Assembly (NCBI GenBank): GCA_946479855.1
Contig: CAMLHL010000119.1
Span: 1 to 5,023 of the forward strand
Length of the DNA: 5,023 nucleotides
Source: an uncultured Pseudomonadota bacterium
Lineage (GTDB): Bacteria; Pseudomonadota; Gammaproteobacteria; Burkholderiales; Rhodocyclaceae
Direction of reading: 5' to 3'
In this document: positions 1-5,023 of the stretch, piece after piece
Layout: each line of letters begins with the position of its first letter
How positions within the stretch are numbered: the stretch's first letter is position 1
Translations under genes and position numbers: made by a program
Notes under the pieces: model-generated
Databases searched by the model: none
Seen by the model: the letters and a program-made list of their open reading frames with translations, nothing else
Told to the model about the DNA's origin: nothing

Positions 1-723
1 CGCAAGCCCAATATCGGGCTCTACAAGGGGTACGCCGAATTCAAGATGGCCCACTATGCGGAAGCGAAGCAGATCTGGACGGCGCTGGCCGAACGCGGTG
101 TCGGCGAGGCCTGGTTCAACCTCGGGATACTGGCCGAAGACGGCCTGGGCGAAGCGAAGGATATCGGCGAGGCCCGGCGGCGCTACGAGAAGGGCGGCGA
201 GGCGGGCAGCCGCAATGCGGCGCTGCGCTTGAGCATCCTGCTCCAATCCAGCCGCCTCGGAGCACCCGATCCGGCAGCGGCGCGTCACTGGCTGCAGCGT
301 GCGGCCGAGCTCGGCGACGAGGATGCGGCAGCCCAACTGGCGGCCCTCGACGGAAAATCTGCCGCGCCGGCCGCGGCTGCCGACAGTCGCTTGGCCGCGG
401 CCCGCCGGCTCGAAGCGGATGGCCAGCTGCCGGCGGCGATCGCCGCCTATCAGGCCATTGCCGATGCCGGTGACGCCCGTGGACTGACTCGCCTGGCCTG
501 GCTCTACGAAGCGGGTCGCGGCGTGCCGCGCAGTCTCGATAGCGCAGCCCGCCTGTTCCGGAAGGCGGCCGAAGCCGGCGAGGCGGAAGGGCAGTACGCC
601 TTGTCCGTCATGCTGGATACCGGGGCCGGCCAGGCGAAAAACCCGGAAGAGGCCCTGCGCTGGCTGCGTGCCTCGGCAGCCAGCGGCTACCAGCCGGCCG
701 TCGAGTCGCTGCAGGCGCGTTGA
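1..723 (+). CDS. Sel1-repeat (TPR-like) protein, 5' end outside window
   Basis: The reading frame is open from base 1, and the residues before the first ATG (position 46) already look like repeat sequence (KPNIGLYKGYAEFK), so the true start is probably upstream and this is a partial gene. The 240 visible residues hold four Sel1 repeats of exactly 36 residues: 34-69, 70-105, 158-193 and 194-229, each with the A-x-x-x-L / G-x-G / A-x-x-W-x-x-x-A-A-x-x-G pattern. Each pair is preceded by a shorter helical hairpin (11-33 and 129-157), and an Ala/Pro-rich linker (about 117-128) joins the two halves. Sel1 repeats form alpha-solenoid scaffolds that bind other proteins; no catalytic residues are visible. 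The partner and cellular location cannot be told because the N-terminus is missing. The family is secure, the specific role unknown. It converges on the thioredoxin-like gene, 4 bp away. Confidence 0.85.
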   Translation, partial: RKPNIGLYKGYAEFKMAHYAEAKQIWTALAERGVGEAWFNLGILAEDGLGEAKDIGEARRRYEKGGEAGSRNAALRLSILLQSSRLGAPDPAAARHWLQRAAELGDEDAAAQLAALDGKSAAPAAAADSRLAAARRLEADGQLPAAIAAYQAIADAGDARGLTRLAWLYEAGRGVPRSLDSAARLFRKAAEAGEAEGQYALSVMLDTGAGQAKNPEEALRWLRASAASGYQPAVESLQAR

Positions 724-727
724 TCGC

Positions 728-1210
728 CTAGCGGACCTTGAGGGCGCGGCGCGACTGCTCGAGCGCTTCTTCGAGATAGCTCGGATAGAAGTCCGGGAGG
801 CGGGTGCCGACGATCGCGTCGGTCAGCTGGCGGCCATCGGGGCCGTAAAAGGCCACGACCGGCACCAGCTTGATTTGTTCGCTGCCGGCGAAGCGGGCGT
901 GGGTTGTCGTCGCCCCCCGGAAGTCGATCAACGACTGCGCATCGCCATCCTGGTTGATCTGGCGGATCAGCAGGCGGCCGCGGTAGCGCGGGTCGGCGGC
1001 CAGCGGCTGCAGGTAGTCGCGTCGGACGGCGGCGCAATAGGCGCAATCGCGGCGGCTGTAGAGCACAATCAGCGGAGTGCCGGCCTGGGCCGCCCGGGCT
1101 GATTCGGCGCGCAGGTCGACTGCCGGCAAAAGCTCGGATGCATCAAGAGTGGCCAGGGGCGAGCATGCTAGAATCAGCCCTCCCACAAGCCCTGCCCATT
1201 GCCTGATCAT
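728..1210 (-). CDS. Exported thioredoxin-fold protein with CAYC motif
   Basis: The 160-residue product begins with a signal-like segment: MIRQ followed by a hydrophobic stretch to about residue 20. Cleavage by signal peptidase I after LDA (residue 24) is plausible; ILAC (C16) resembles a weak lipobox, so a lipoprotein is an alternative. The mature part is a thioredoxin fold: beta strand TPLIVLYS, active-site C56-A-Y-C59 at a helix start, and a cis-proline loop [12 protein letters not shown] (P117). It therefore probably acts in the periplasm as a thiol-disulfide reductase or oxidoreductase of the thioredoxin-like/SoxW-type group; its substrate is unknown. The frame stays open far upstream on the minus strand, but the start at 1210 is chosen because AAGGA lies 6 nt before it and the signal peptide begins there. 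Its start overlaps that of hemC on the other strand. A role in cytochrome c or haem-protein maturation is a guess from the neighbourhood only. Confidence 0.88.
   Translation of the reverse strand: MIRQWAGLVGGLILACSPLATLDASELLPAVDLRAESARAAQAGTPLIVLYSRRDCAYCAAVRRDYLQPLAADPRYRGRLLIRQINQDGDAQSLIDFRGATTTHARFAGSEQIKLVPVVAFYGPDGRQLTDAIVGTRLPDFYPSYLEEALEQSRRALKVR
1166..1174 (+). promoter_or_regulatory. Extended -10 promoter for the hemCDXY operon
   Basis: TGCTAGAAT fits the extended -10 form TGn-TATAAT with one mismatch in the hexamer (TAGAAT, 1169-1174). I find no good -35 hexamer 15-19 bp upstream, which extended -10 promoters can do without. Transcription would start near 1181, giving a leader of about 28 nt before the hemC ATG at 1209. 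The site lies inside the divergent thioredoxin gene, where its hexamer is read as ATT CTA (Ile13-Leu14 of the signal peptide). CTA is a rare leucine codon in this GC-rich sequence, which supports the idea that the hexamer is kept for another reason. No strong Shine-Dalgarno sequence is seen before hemC. Confidence 0.5.
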
Positions 1211-2156
1211 GTCCCGTCCTTCCAAGATCGTCATTGCCTCCCGCGAATCCCGTCTGGCCATGTGGCAGGCGGTGCATGTTAGAGATCGCTTATCTAGTTT
1301 AAATCCGGGGACGGAAGTTGTCATTCTCGGCATGACCACCAAGGGCGACCAGATCCTCGACCGGCCGCTCGCCGAAATCGGCGGCAAGGGCCTGTTCATC
1401 AAGGAGCTCGAAGTGGCGATGCAGGAAGGCAAGGCCCACCTCGCCGTCCATTCGATGAAGGACGTGCCGATGGTGATGCCGGAAGGCTTCGTGCTGGCCG
1501 CCATCTCGGCCCGCGAAAACCCGCGCGACGCCTTCGTCTCGAACAAGTACAACGGCCTCGACGAGCTGCCGGCCGGCGCCGTCGTCGGCACCTCCAGCCT
1601 GCGCCGCGAATCGATCCTGCGTGCCAAATATCCGCAACTGGTCATCAAGAGCCTGCGCGGCAACCTCGACACTCGCCTGAAAAAGCTCGATGCCGGCGAA
1701 TACGATGCGATCATCCTGGCCGCCGCCGGCCTGATCCGCCTCGGCATGGAAAACCGCATCAAATCGGTGTTGACCGCCGAACAGTCGCTGCCGGCCCCCG
1801 GCCAGGGCGCGCTGGGCATCGAACTGATTGCCGGCGCCGCCGACATGGGCGAAGTCGTCGCCCCGCTCAACGATCCGGAAACCGCCCACTGCGTCCGGGC
1901 CGAACGCGCCTTCTCGCGGGCGCTGGGGGGCAGCTGCCAGGTACCGCTCGGTGGCTACGCGATTATCGACAATGGCCAGCTCTGGCTGCGCGGCTTCGTC
2001 GCCAGCGCCGACGGCAAGGAGATGGTTAGCGGCGAAGTGCGCGGCGAAGTGGGAAAGATCGCGGACGACGACGAAGCGCTTGGCCTGCAGCTGGCCGCCG
2101 AACTTCGCGCCAAGGGCGCCGACGCCATCCTCGAGAAACTCGCCCACTGCAAATGA
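1209..2156 (+). CDS. hemC: Hydroxymethylbilane synthase (porphobilinogen deaminase)
   Basis: This cytoplasmic enzyme joins four porphobilinogen molecules into the linear tetrapyrrole hydroxymethylbilane, the step before ring closure. The 315-residue length is normal for the family (about 310). Family landmarks are all present: N-terminal [14 protein letters not shown] with the cofactor/substrate arginine R12, the catalytic Asp in HSMKDVP (D85), GTSSLRR (R132, R133), LRGNLDTRL (R150, R156), [11 protein letters not shown], and C243 in GGSCQVPLG, the cysteine that carries the dipyrromethane cofactor. The frame is open upstream to an ATG at 1077, but the start at 1209 matches the family N-terminus and makes the expected length. 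No clear Shine-Dalgarno sequence precedes it. The stop overlaps the hemD start by 4 nt (ATGA). Codons 24-32 are oddly AT-rich (gtt aga gat cgc tta tct agt tta aat) compared with the rest of the gene. Confidence 0.98.
   Translation: MSRPSKIVIASRESRLAMWQAVHVRDRLSSLNPGTEVVILGMTTKGDQILDRPLAEIGGKGLFIKELEVAMQEGKAHLAVHSMKDVPMVMPEGFVLAAISARENPRDAFVSNKYNGLDELPAGAVVGTSSLRRESILRAKYPQLVIKSLRGNLDTRLKKLDAGEYDAIILAAAGLIRLGMENRIKSVLTAEQSLPAPGQGALGIELIAGAADMGEVVAPLNDPETAHCVRAERAFSRALGGSCQVPLGGYAIIDNGQLWLRGFVASADGKEMVSGEVRGEVGKIADDDEALGLQLAAELRAKGADAILEKLAHCK
1217..1221 (-). promoter_or_regulatory. Ribosome binding site of the thioredoxin-like gene
   Basis: On the minus strand AAGGA stands 6 nt before the ATG at 1210-1208, within GGAAGGACGGGAC. 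This decides the start in a frame that otherwise runs open through much of hemC. The same bases encode hemC residues 3-5. Confidence 0.75.
1280..1296. repeat. Imperfect 17-bp palindrome at the predicted start of transcription
   Basis: TAGAGATCGCTTATCTA pairs at five of eight positions around base 1288: the outer TAGA/TCTA arms match fully and one further A/T pair matches inside. It sits just downstream of the predicted -10 box of the thioredoxin-like gene and across its likely transcription start, where a repressor site would be effective. It is also inside hemC codons 24-30. It is short and imperfect, so chance is a real possibility. Confidence 0.2.
1296..1324 (-). promoter_or_regulatory. 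Sigma70-type promoter for the thioredoxin-like gene
   Basis: Read on the minus strand, a -35 box ATGACA (plus-strand 1324-1319; one mismatch to TTGACA) is followed by exactly 17 bp and a -10 box TAAACT (1301-1296; four of six). The start of transcription would be near 1289, leaving a leader of about 79 nt before the ATG at 1210. The promoter lies wholly inside hemC (codons 30-39). The -10 falls on hemC codons AGT TTA, which are atypical for this gene. The placement is by eye and has not been tested. Confidence 0.45.
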
Positions 2157-2935
2157 AGCTGAGCGGCCCGCTGGCTGGCCGGACCATCGTCGTCACCCGG
2201 CCGCAGGCCCAGGCGGCACCGCTGGCCGAGGCGATTGTGGCAGCCGGCGGCATGCCGCTGGTTTTGCCGCTGCTTGAAATTTCGCCGGCCCCCAATCCGC
2301 AGCCGCTGGCCGACGCCGCTGCCCGTCTGGGCGGCTATGGGCTGGCCGTTTTCATCAGCCCGAATGCGGTCGATTACGCGCTGCCCGTTATCCTCGCCCA
2401 CGGTGCGTGGCCCGCCGCCGTTGTGCCGGCGGCCGTTGGCCAAGGCACGGTCAGGGCGCTGGCCGCCCAGGGCGTTACCGGCTGTGTGGCGCCTACGGAA
2501 CGTTTCGATTCCGAAGCCCTGCTCGAATTGCCGGCGCTGGCCGCCGAGCGGGTCAACGGCCGGCGCGTGGTGATCTTCCGTGGCGACGGCGGCCGCGAAC
2601 TGTTGGCCGATACCCTGCGTCAGCGCGGGGCGACGGTCGATTGCATCGCCTGCTACCGGCGCTCGGGGCCGTCGGACGGCCTGGTGCCGCTGCTGGCTGC
2701 CTGGCGCCGGGGCCGCCTCGACGCGCTGACCGTGTCGAGCAGCGAGGGCCTGCGCCATCTGGTCGAATTGCTTGATGCCGAAGGCCGTGCCTACCTGCAA
2801 AAGACCCCGCTCTTCGTCCCCCATGCCCGCATCGCGGAGAACGCCCGGGCTTTGGGTTTAAGCAACATTATCCTTACCGATCCTGCGGACACCGGCATCC
2901 TCGCCGGCTTACGTGCTTATAATTGGGCGGCATGA
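2153..2935 (+). CDS. hemD: Uroporphyrinogen-III synthase
   Basis: HemD closes hydroxymethylbilane into uroporphyrinogen III while inverting ring D, in the cytoplasm, directly after HemC. The protein has 260 residues, typical of the family, with two alternating alpha/beta domains. Recognisable segments are [17 protein letters not shown] (12-28), [11 protein letters not shown] (68-78), [15 protein letters not shown] (94-108), the diagnostic [18 protein letters not shown] (143-160) followed by the conserved tyrosine in ACYRR (Y168), [13 protein letters not shown] (194-206) and [15 protein letters not shown] (221-235). The start ATG at 2153 overlaps the hemC stop as ATGA; there is no strong ribosome binding site, so translation is probably coupled to hemC. 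The sequence diverges quickly in this family, but the motifs plus the position between hemC and hemX leave little doubt. Confidence 0.96.
   Translation: MKLSGPLAGRTIVVTRPQAQAAPLAEAIVAAGGMPLVLPLLEISPAPNPQPLADAAARLGGYGLAVFISPNAVDYALPVILAHGAWPAAVVPAAVGQGTVRALAAQGVTGCVAPTERFDSEALLELPALAAERVNGRRVVIFRGDGGRELLADTLRQRGATVDCIACYRRSGPSDGLVPLLAAWRRGRLDALTVSSSEGLRHLVELLDAEGRAYLQKTPLFVPHARIAENARALGLSNIILTDPADTGILAGLRAYNWAA
2918..2923 (+). promoter_or_regulatory. Possible internal -10 box before hemX
   Basis: A perfect TATAAT lies in the last codons of hemD (read as CTT ATA ATT inside GCTTATAATTGG) in otherwise GC-rich DNA. Transcription would begin near 2930, only a few bases before the hemX start, giving a leaderless or nearly leaderless transcript. 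I find no good -35 hexamer at 16-18 bp, and TG lies one base too far upstream for a proper extended -10, so this may be chance. Confidence 0.25.
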
Positions 2936-3978
2936 TGCCTGAAAACGAAAACAACTCCCCGTCGAACTCCCCCCTTCCGCCGCCTCCGGCCCGCCGCCCG
3001 TCGCGGCAAGGCCCGTGGCTCGCTGTGGCGATTGCGGCGCTGGCGCTGGCCGGCTGGCAATGGTTCGAAACCCGCCAGAAACTGGCCGATGCGCAACAGG
3101 AAATCAGCCGCAGACTGAGCGAATTCGATACCGCCAACAAGGAAGATCGCGGCGCCCAGAAGCAGTTGCGCGAGCAGGTCGAGGCCTTGCAGGCCAAGCT
3201 CGGCGCCGTCGAAGGCCGCTTCGCCGAATTCCAGACCCAGACCGAGGCGCTCAAGGCCCTGAATCAGGATATTGCCCGGGGCCGCGAGGAAATGACGCTG
3301 CTCGAAATCGAGCAGGCGATCACGCTGGCAGGACAGCAACTGCAACTGGCCGGCAACGTGCCGGTTGCCGTGCTCGCGCTGCAGACGGCCGACGCCCGGC
3401 TGGCCCGTCTCGACCGGCCGCAATACCTGCCGCTGCGCAAGGCCGTCACCAAGGACCTGCAACGCCTCAACGCACTGCCTTTCGTGGACATGGCCGGGGT
3501 CAGCCTGCGGCTGGAGCAGATCGTCATCGGCATCGACAAGTTGCCGCTCGCTTCCTACGGTCGACCGGTCGCAAAGACCGAAAACCAGAAGCAGGCTGCC
3601 AGCTTGCCCTGGTGGCAGCAGACTGGCGGTGAGATCTGGCAGGAGTTGAAGGGGCTGGTGCGCATTCAACGTTTCGACCGCGACGATGCGGCGCTGCTGG
3701 CCCCCGGCCAGGACTATTTCCTCCGCGAAAATCTCAAGCTGCGCCTGCTGAATGCCCGTTTGGCGCTGTTTTCCCGCGATCAATGGACCTTCCGCAACGA
3801 ATTGAAGGTGGCGCAGGACTGGCTGGCCCGCCATTTCGATGGCAACGACAAGGCGGTGCAGGCGGCACAATCGACGCTGCGCCAGATGACGGCGACGGAA
3901 ATCAACGTCGAGTTGCCCAATCTCAATGACACCCAGGCAGCCTTGCGCACCCTGCGTCCGGCCAAGGAAAAGCGGTGA
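2932..3978 (+). CDS. hemX: HemX, membrane-anchored coiled-coil protein of the hem operon
   Basis: This 348-residue protein has the HemX layout: a Pro/Ser/Asn-rich basic N-terminal tail (1-27), a single membrane segment PWLAVAIAALALAGWQW (about 28-44), a coiled coil rich in Gln, Glu and Ala (about 45-125), and a globular C-terminal region. The C-terminal region includes the family-typical WQELKGLVRIQRFD (236-249) and LAPGQDYFLRENLKLRLLNARLALFSRDQ (256-284). By the positive-inside rule most of it should face the periplasm. Family members are often labelled uroporphyrinogen-III C-methyltransferase, but no SAM-binding methyltransferase motif is visible here, so that label should not be applied. 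Its exact role is unsettled; a role in organising haem-synthesis enzymes at the membrane is inferred. ATG at 2932 gives the same ATGA overlap as hemC/hemD; ATG at 2935 is nearly as good (GGGCGG 4 nt upstream) and TTG at 2923 is possible. Confidence 0.92.
   Translation: MMPENENNSPSNSPLPPPPARRPSRQGPWLAVAIAALALAGWQWFETRQKLADAQQEISRRLSEFDTANKEDRGAQKQLREQVEALQAKLGAVEGRFAEFQTQTEALKALNQDIARGREEMTLLEIEQAITLAGQQLQLAGNVPVAVLALQTADARLARLDRPQYLPLRKAVTKDLQRLNALPFVDMAGVSLRLEQIVIGIDKLPLASYGRPVAKTENQKQAASLPWWQQTGGEIWQELKGLVRIQRFDRDDAALLAPGQDYFLRENLKLRLLNARLALFSRDQWTFRNELKVAQDWLARHFDGNDKAVQAAQSTLRQMTATEINVELPNLNDTQAALRTLRPAKEKR
3964..3968 (+). promoter_or_regulatory. Ribosome binding site of hemY
   Basis: AAGGA ends 6 nt before the GTG at 3975 and lies in the last codons of hemX (GCC AAG GAA AAG CGG). 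It supports GTG as the hemY start and a 4-nt GTGA overlap with the hemX stop. It is the clearest ribosome binding site within the operon. Confidence 0.7.
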
Positions 3979-5023
3979 AGAGCCTGTTCTGGATTCTCGC
4001 CCTGTGCGGGGCGGCCGTTGCCGTTGCCCTCGGCGCGCGCCTCAACGATGGCTACGTGCTGCTGGTGTTCCCGGAAATGCGGGCCGAAATTTCGCTGAAT
4101 CTTTTCATTGTTGCCTTGCTCGCGCTGTTCGTCGTTTTTTATGGCGCGCTGCGCCTGCTGTCGGTGACCTTTGGCATGCCGAAGCGGGTGCGCGAGTATC
4201 AGCTCCGTCGCCAGCGCGACAACGCCGGCCTGGTTTTTCAGGATGCGGTGCGCCTGCTCTTCGAAGGGCGTTTCGGCCAGGCCATGAAGAAGGCTGGCGA
4301 AGCACATGGCGCCGGAACCGCCCCGGGCCTGTCGGCGCTGATCGCCGCCCGCGCCGCCCAGCGCATGCGCGAACCCGGCAAGCAGCAATACTGGCTGGAG
4401 CACGCCCGAACCGACGATCCGCGGACCGAAGCGGCGACCTTGATGCTCGATGCCGAAATGGCCAATGAGGAGCGGCGCTTCAGGGATGCGCTGGCCGCCC
4501 TCGAAAAGCTCCAGGGCAAGCAGGGGCGCCACATCGCTGCGCTGCGCCTTGAACTGCGCGCCCGGCAAGGCGCCGGCGACTGGGATGGCGTCTTGAAACT
4601 GGTCCGCCAGTTAGCCAAGCGCGATGCCCTGCCCGAAGAAGTGGTGCGGGAAACCCGTACCCAGGCGCATCTGGCCAATATCGCCAAGCGCCAGGTGGAC
4701 GAGGGCAAGCTGATTGCCTATCTGCGCAGCGTGCCGGCCGAGGAGCGCGGGCAGCGTGTCGTACTGGCTGCCGCCCGGGCGCTGGTCGCGCTGGGCGCCA
4801 GCCCCGAGGCGCAGAGGCTGATCGAGACGGCGCTGGACGGTGCCGCGGACGACGGCTGGCAGCCCGATCTGGTGGCGCTCTACGGCCGGCTGGCCGGCGG
4901 CGAGCAGACGACGCGCATTGCTCGCGCCGAGGGGTGGCTGCGCCGGCATCCGGACGACGCCCTGCTGCTCATGGCCCTGGGCCGGATGTGCCAGCGCCAG
5001 CGCCTGTGGGGCAAGGCGCAGAG
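3975..5023 (+). CDS. hemY: HemY, membrane TPR protein of haem biosynthesis, 3' end outside window
   Basis: From GTG at 3975 the frame is open to the window end: 349 codons visible, with no stop. The family is usually about 390-420 residues, so a short C-terminal piece is missing. The N-terminus carries two membrane segments (about 3-21 and 41-60) flanking the HemY signature NDGYVLLVFPEMRAEISLNLF (24-44), then a basic stretch MPKRVREYQLRRQRDNA and a long helical TPR-type region in which pairs such as AARAAQRMREPGKQQYWLEHAR and RFRDALAALEKLQGKQGRHIAALRLELRARQGAGDW recur. It is an inner-membrane protein. This proteobacterial HemY is unrelated to the Bacillus protoporphyrinogen oxidase also called HemY. 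Its work in late haem synthesis is genetically associated but not biochemically settled. The GTG start overlaps the hemX stop by 4 nt and has a good AAGGA upstream, so it is expected to be cotranscribed with hemCDX. Confidence 0.94.
   Translation, partial: MKSLFWILALCGAAVAVALGARLNDGYVLLVFPEMRAEISLNLFIVALLALFVVFYGALRLLSVTFGMPKRVREYQLRRQRDNAGLVFQDAVRLLFEGRFGQAMKKAGEAHGAGTAPGLSALIAARAAQRMREPGKQQYWLEHARTDDPRTEAATLMLDAEMANEERRFRDALAALEKLQGKQGRHIAALRLELRARQGAGDWDGVLKLVRQLAKRDALPEEVVRETRTQAHLANIAKRQVDEGKLIAYLRSVPAEERGQRVVLAAARALVALGASPEAQRLIETALDGAADDGWQPDLVALYGRLAGGEQTTRIARAEGWLRRHPDDALLLMALGRMCQRQRLWGKAQ

Noticed and set aside
758..775. CTCGA...TCGAG inverted repeat as a terminator near the convergent stops
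   Set aside because: The stem is only 5 bp with an 8-nt loop, no T run follows on either strand, and it lies within thioredoxin-gene coding sequence.
1077..1208. An N-terminal extension of hemC from an ATG at 1077
   Set aside because: The 44 extra residues have no family counterpart, are antisense to the CxxC region of the thioredoxin gene, and would lie upstream of the predicted hemC promoter.
1211..1870. Minus-strand frame upstream of the thioredoxin-like start, open through hemC to an ATG at 1870, suggesting a 380-residue protein
   Set aside because: The extension is antisense to well-conserved hemC codons, low-complexity in character, and the true start is fixed at 1210 by AAGGA and the signal peptide. 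Long open antisense frames are usual in GC-rich coding DNA.
1955..2824. Long minus-strand frame across the hemC end and hemD
   Set aside because: It mirrors hemC and hemD codons, has no recognisable domain, and shows Arg/Gln/Gly/Ala-rich composition typical of antisense shadow frames.
2850..2882. AT-rich stretch late in hemD as a promoter on either strand
   Set aside because: A GATAAT-like hexamer can be read on the minus strand, but there is no -35 match at 17 bp and no gene for it to serve; amino-acid content (Asn-Ile-Ile-Leu) explains much of the AT.
2917..3870. Minus-strand frame of about 317 residues opposite hemX
   Set aside because: hemX on the plus strand has a clear membrane segment, coiled coil and family motifs; the opposite frame is a shadow with no domain signal.
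4135..4141. Run of six T bases in hemY as an intrinsic terminator
   Set aside because: There is no GC-rich hairpin before it, and it falls in codons of the second membrane helix (Val-Val-Phe-Tyr), which explains the T content.
3780..4708. Minus-strand frames opposite the end of hemX and hemY
   Set aside because: hemY carries two membrane helices and the HemY signature in the plus frame; the opposite frames have no supporting motif.

Overview
This window is GC-rich, densely packed bacterial chromosome. It looks like a betaproteobacterium, and the style of the proteins fits Rhodocyclales (Dechloromonas/Azonexus-like). That placement is an inference from gene order (hemC-hemD-hemX-hemY), strong GC bias at third codon positions and general family resemblance; I cannot confirm genus or species. 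There are no rRNA or tRNA genes, insertion sequences, CRISPR arrays or prophage genes that I can see.

Layout: (i) 1-723, plus strand, is the 3' part of a Sel1-repeat protein gene that begins before the window. (ii) 728-1210, minus strand, encodes a small exported thioredoxin-fold protein with a CxxC motif; it converges on the Sel1 gene with only 4 bp between the stop codons. (iii) 1209 to the window end, plus strand, is the tetrapyrrole operon hemC (hydroxymethylbilane synthase), hemD (uroporphyrinogen-III synthase), hemX (membrane-anchored coiled-coil protein) and hemY (membrane-anchored TPR protein, cut by the window end). Each junction inside the operon is an ATGA or GTGA stop/start overlap of 4 nt, so the genes are very probably cotranscribed and translationally coupled. 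HemC makes the linear tetrapyrrole that HemD closes to uroporphyrinogen III. HemX and HemY are inner-membrane accessory proteins of late haem biosynthesis or haem handling.

The most notable structure is the hemC/thioredoxin divergence. The two start codons overlap on a single CATG (1208-1211), so there is no intergenic DNA. A credible promoter for each gene lies inside the first codons of the other: an extended -10 (TGCTAGAAT) for hemC inside the thioredoxin signal-peptide codons, and ATGACA-17 bp-TAAACT for the thioredoxin gene inside hemC codons 30-39. Both places use AT-rich codons (AGA, TTA, TCT, AGT, CTA) that are otherwise scarce here. I see no wholly new system in this window; it is a housekeeping region with an unusually compact regulatory arrangement.
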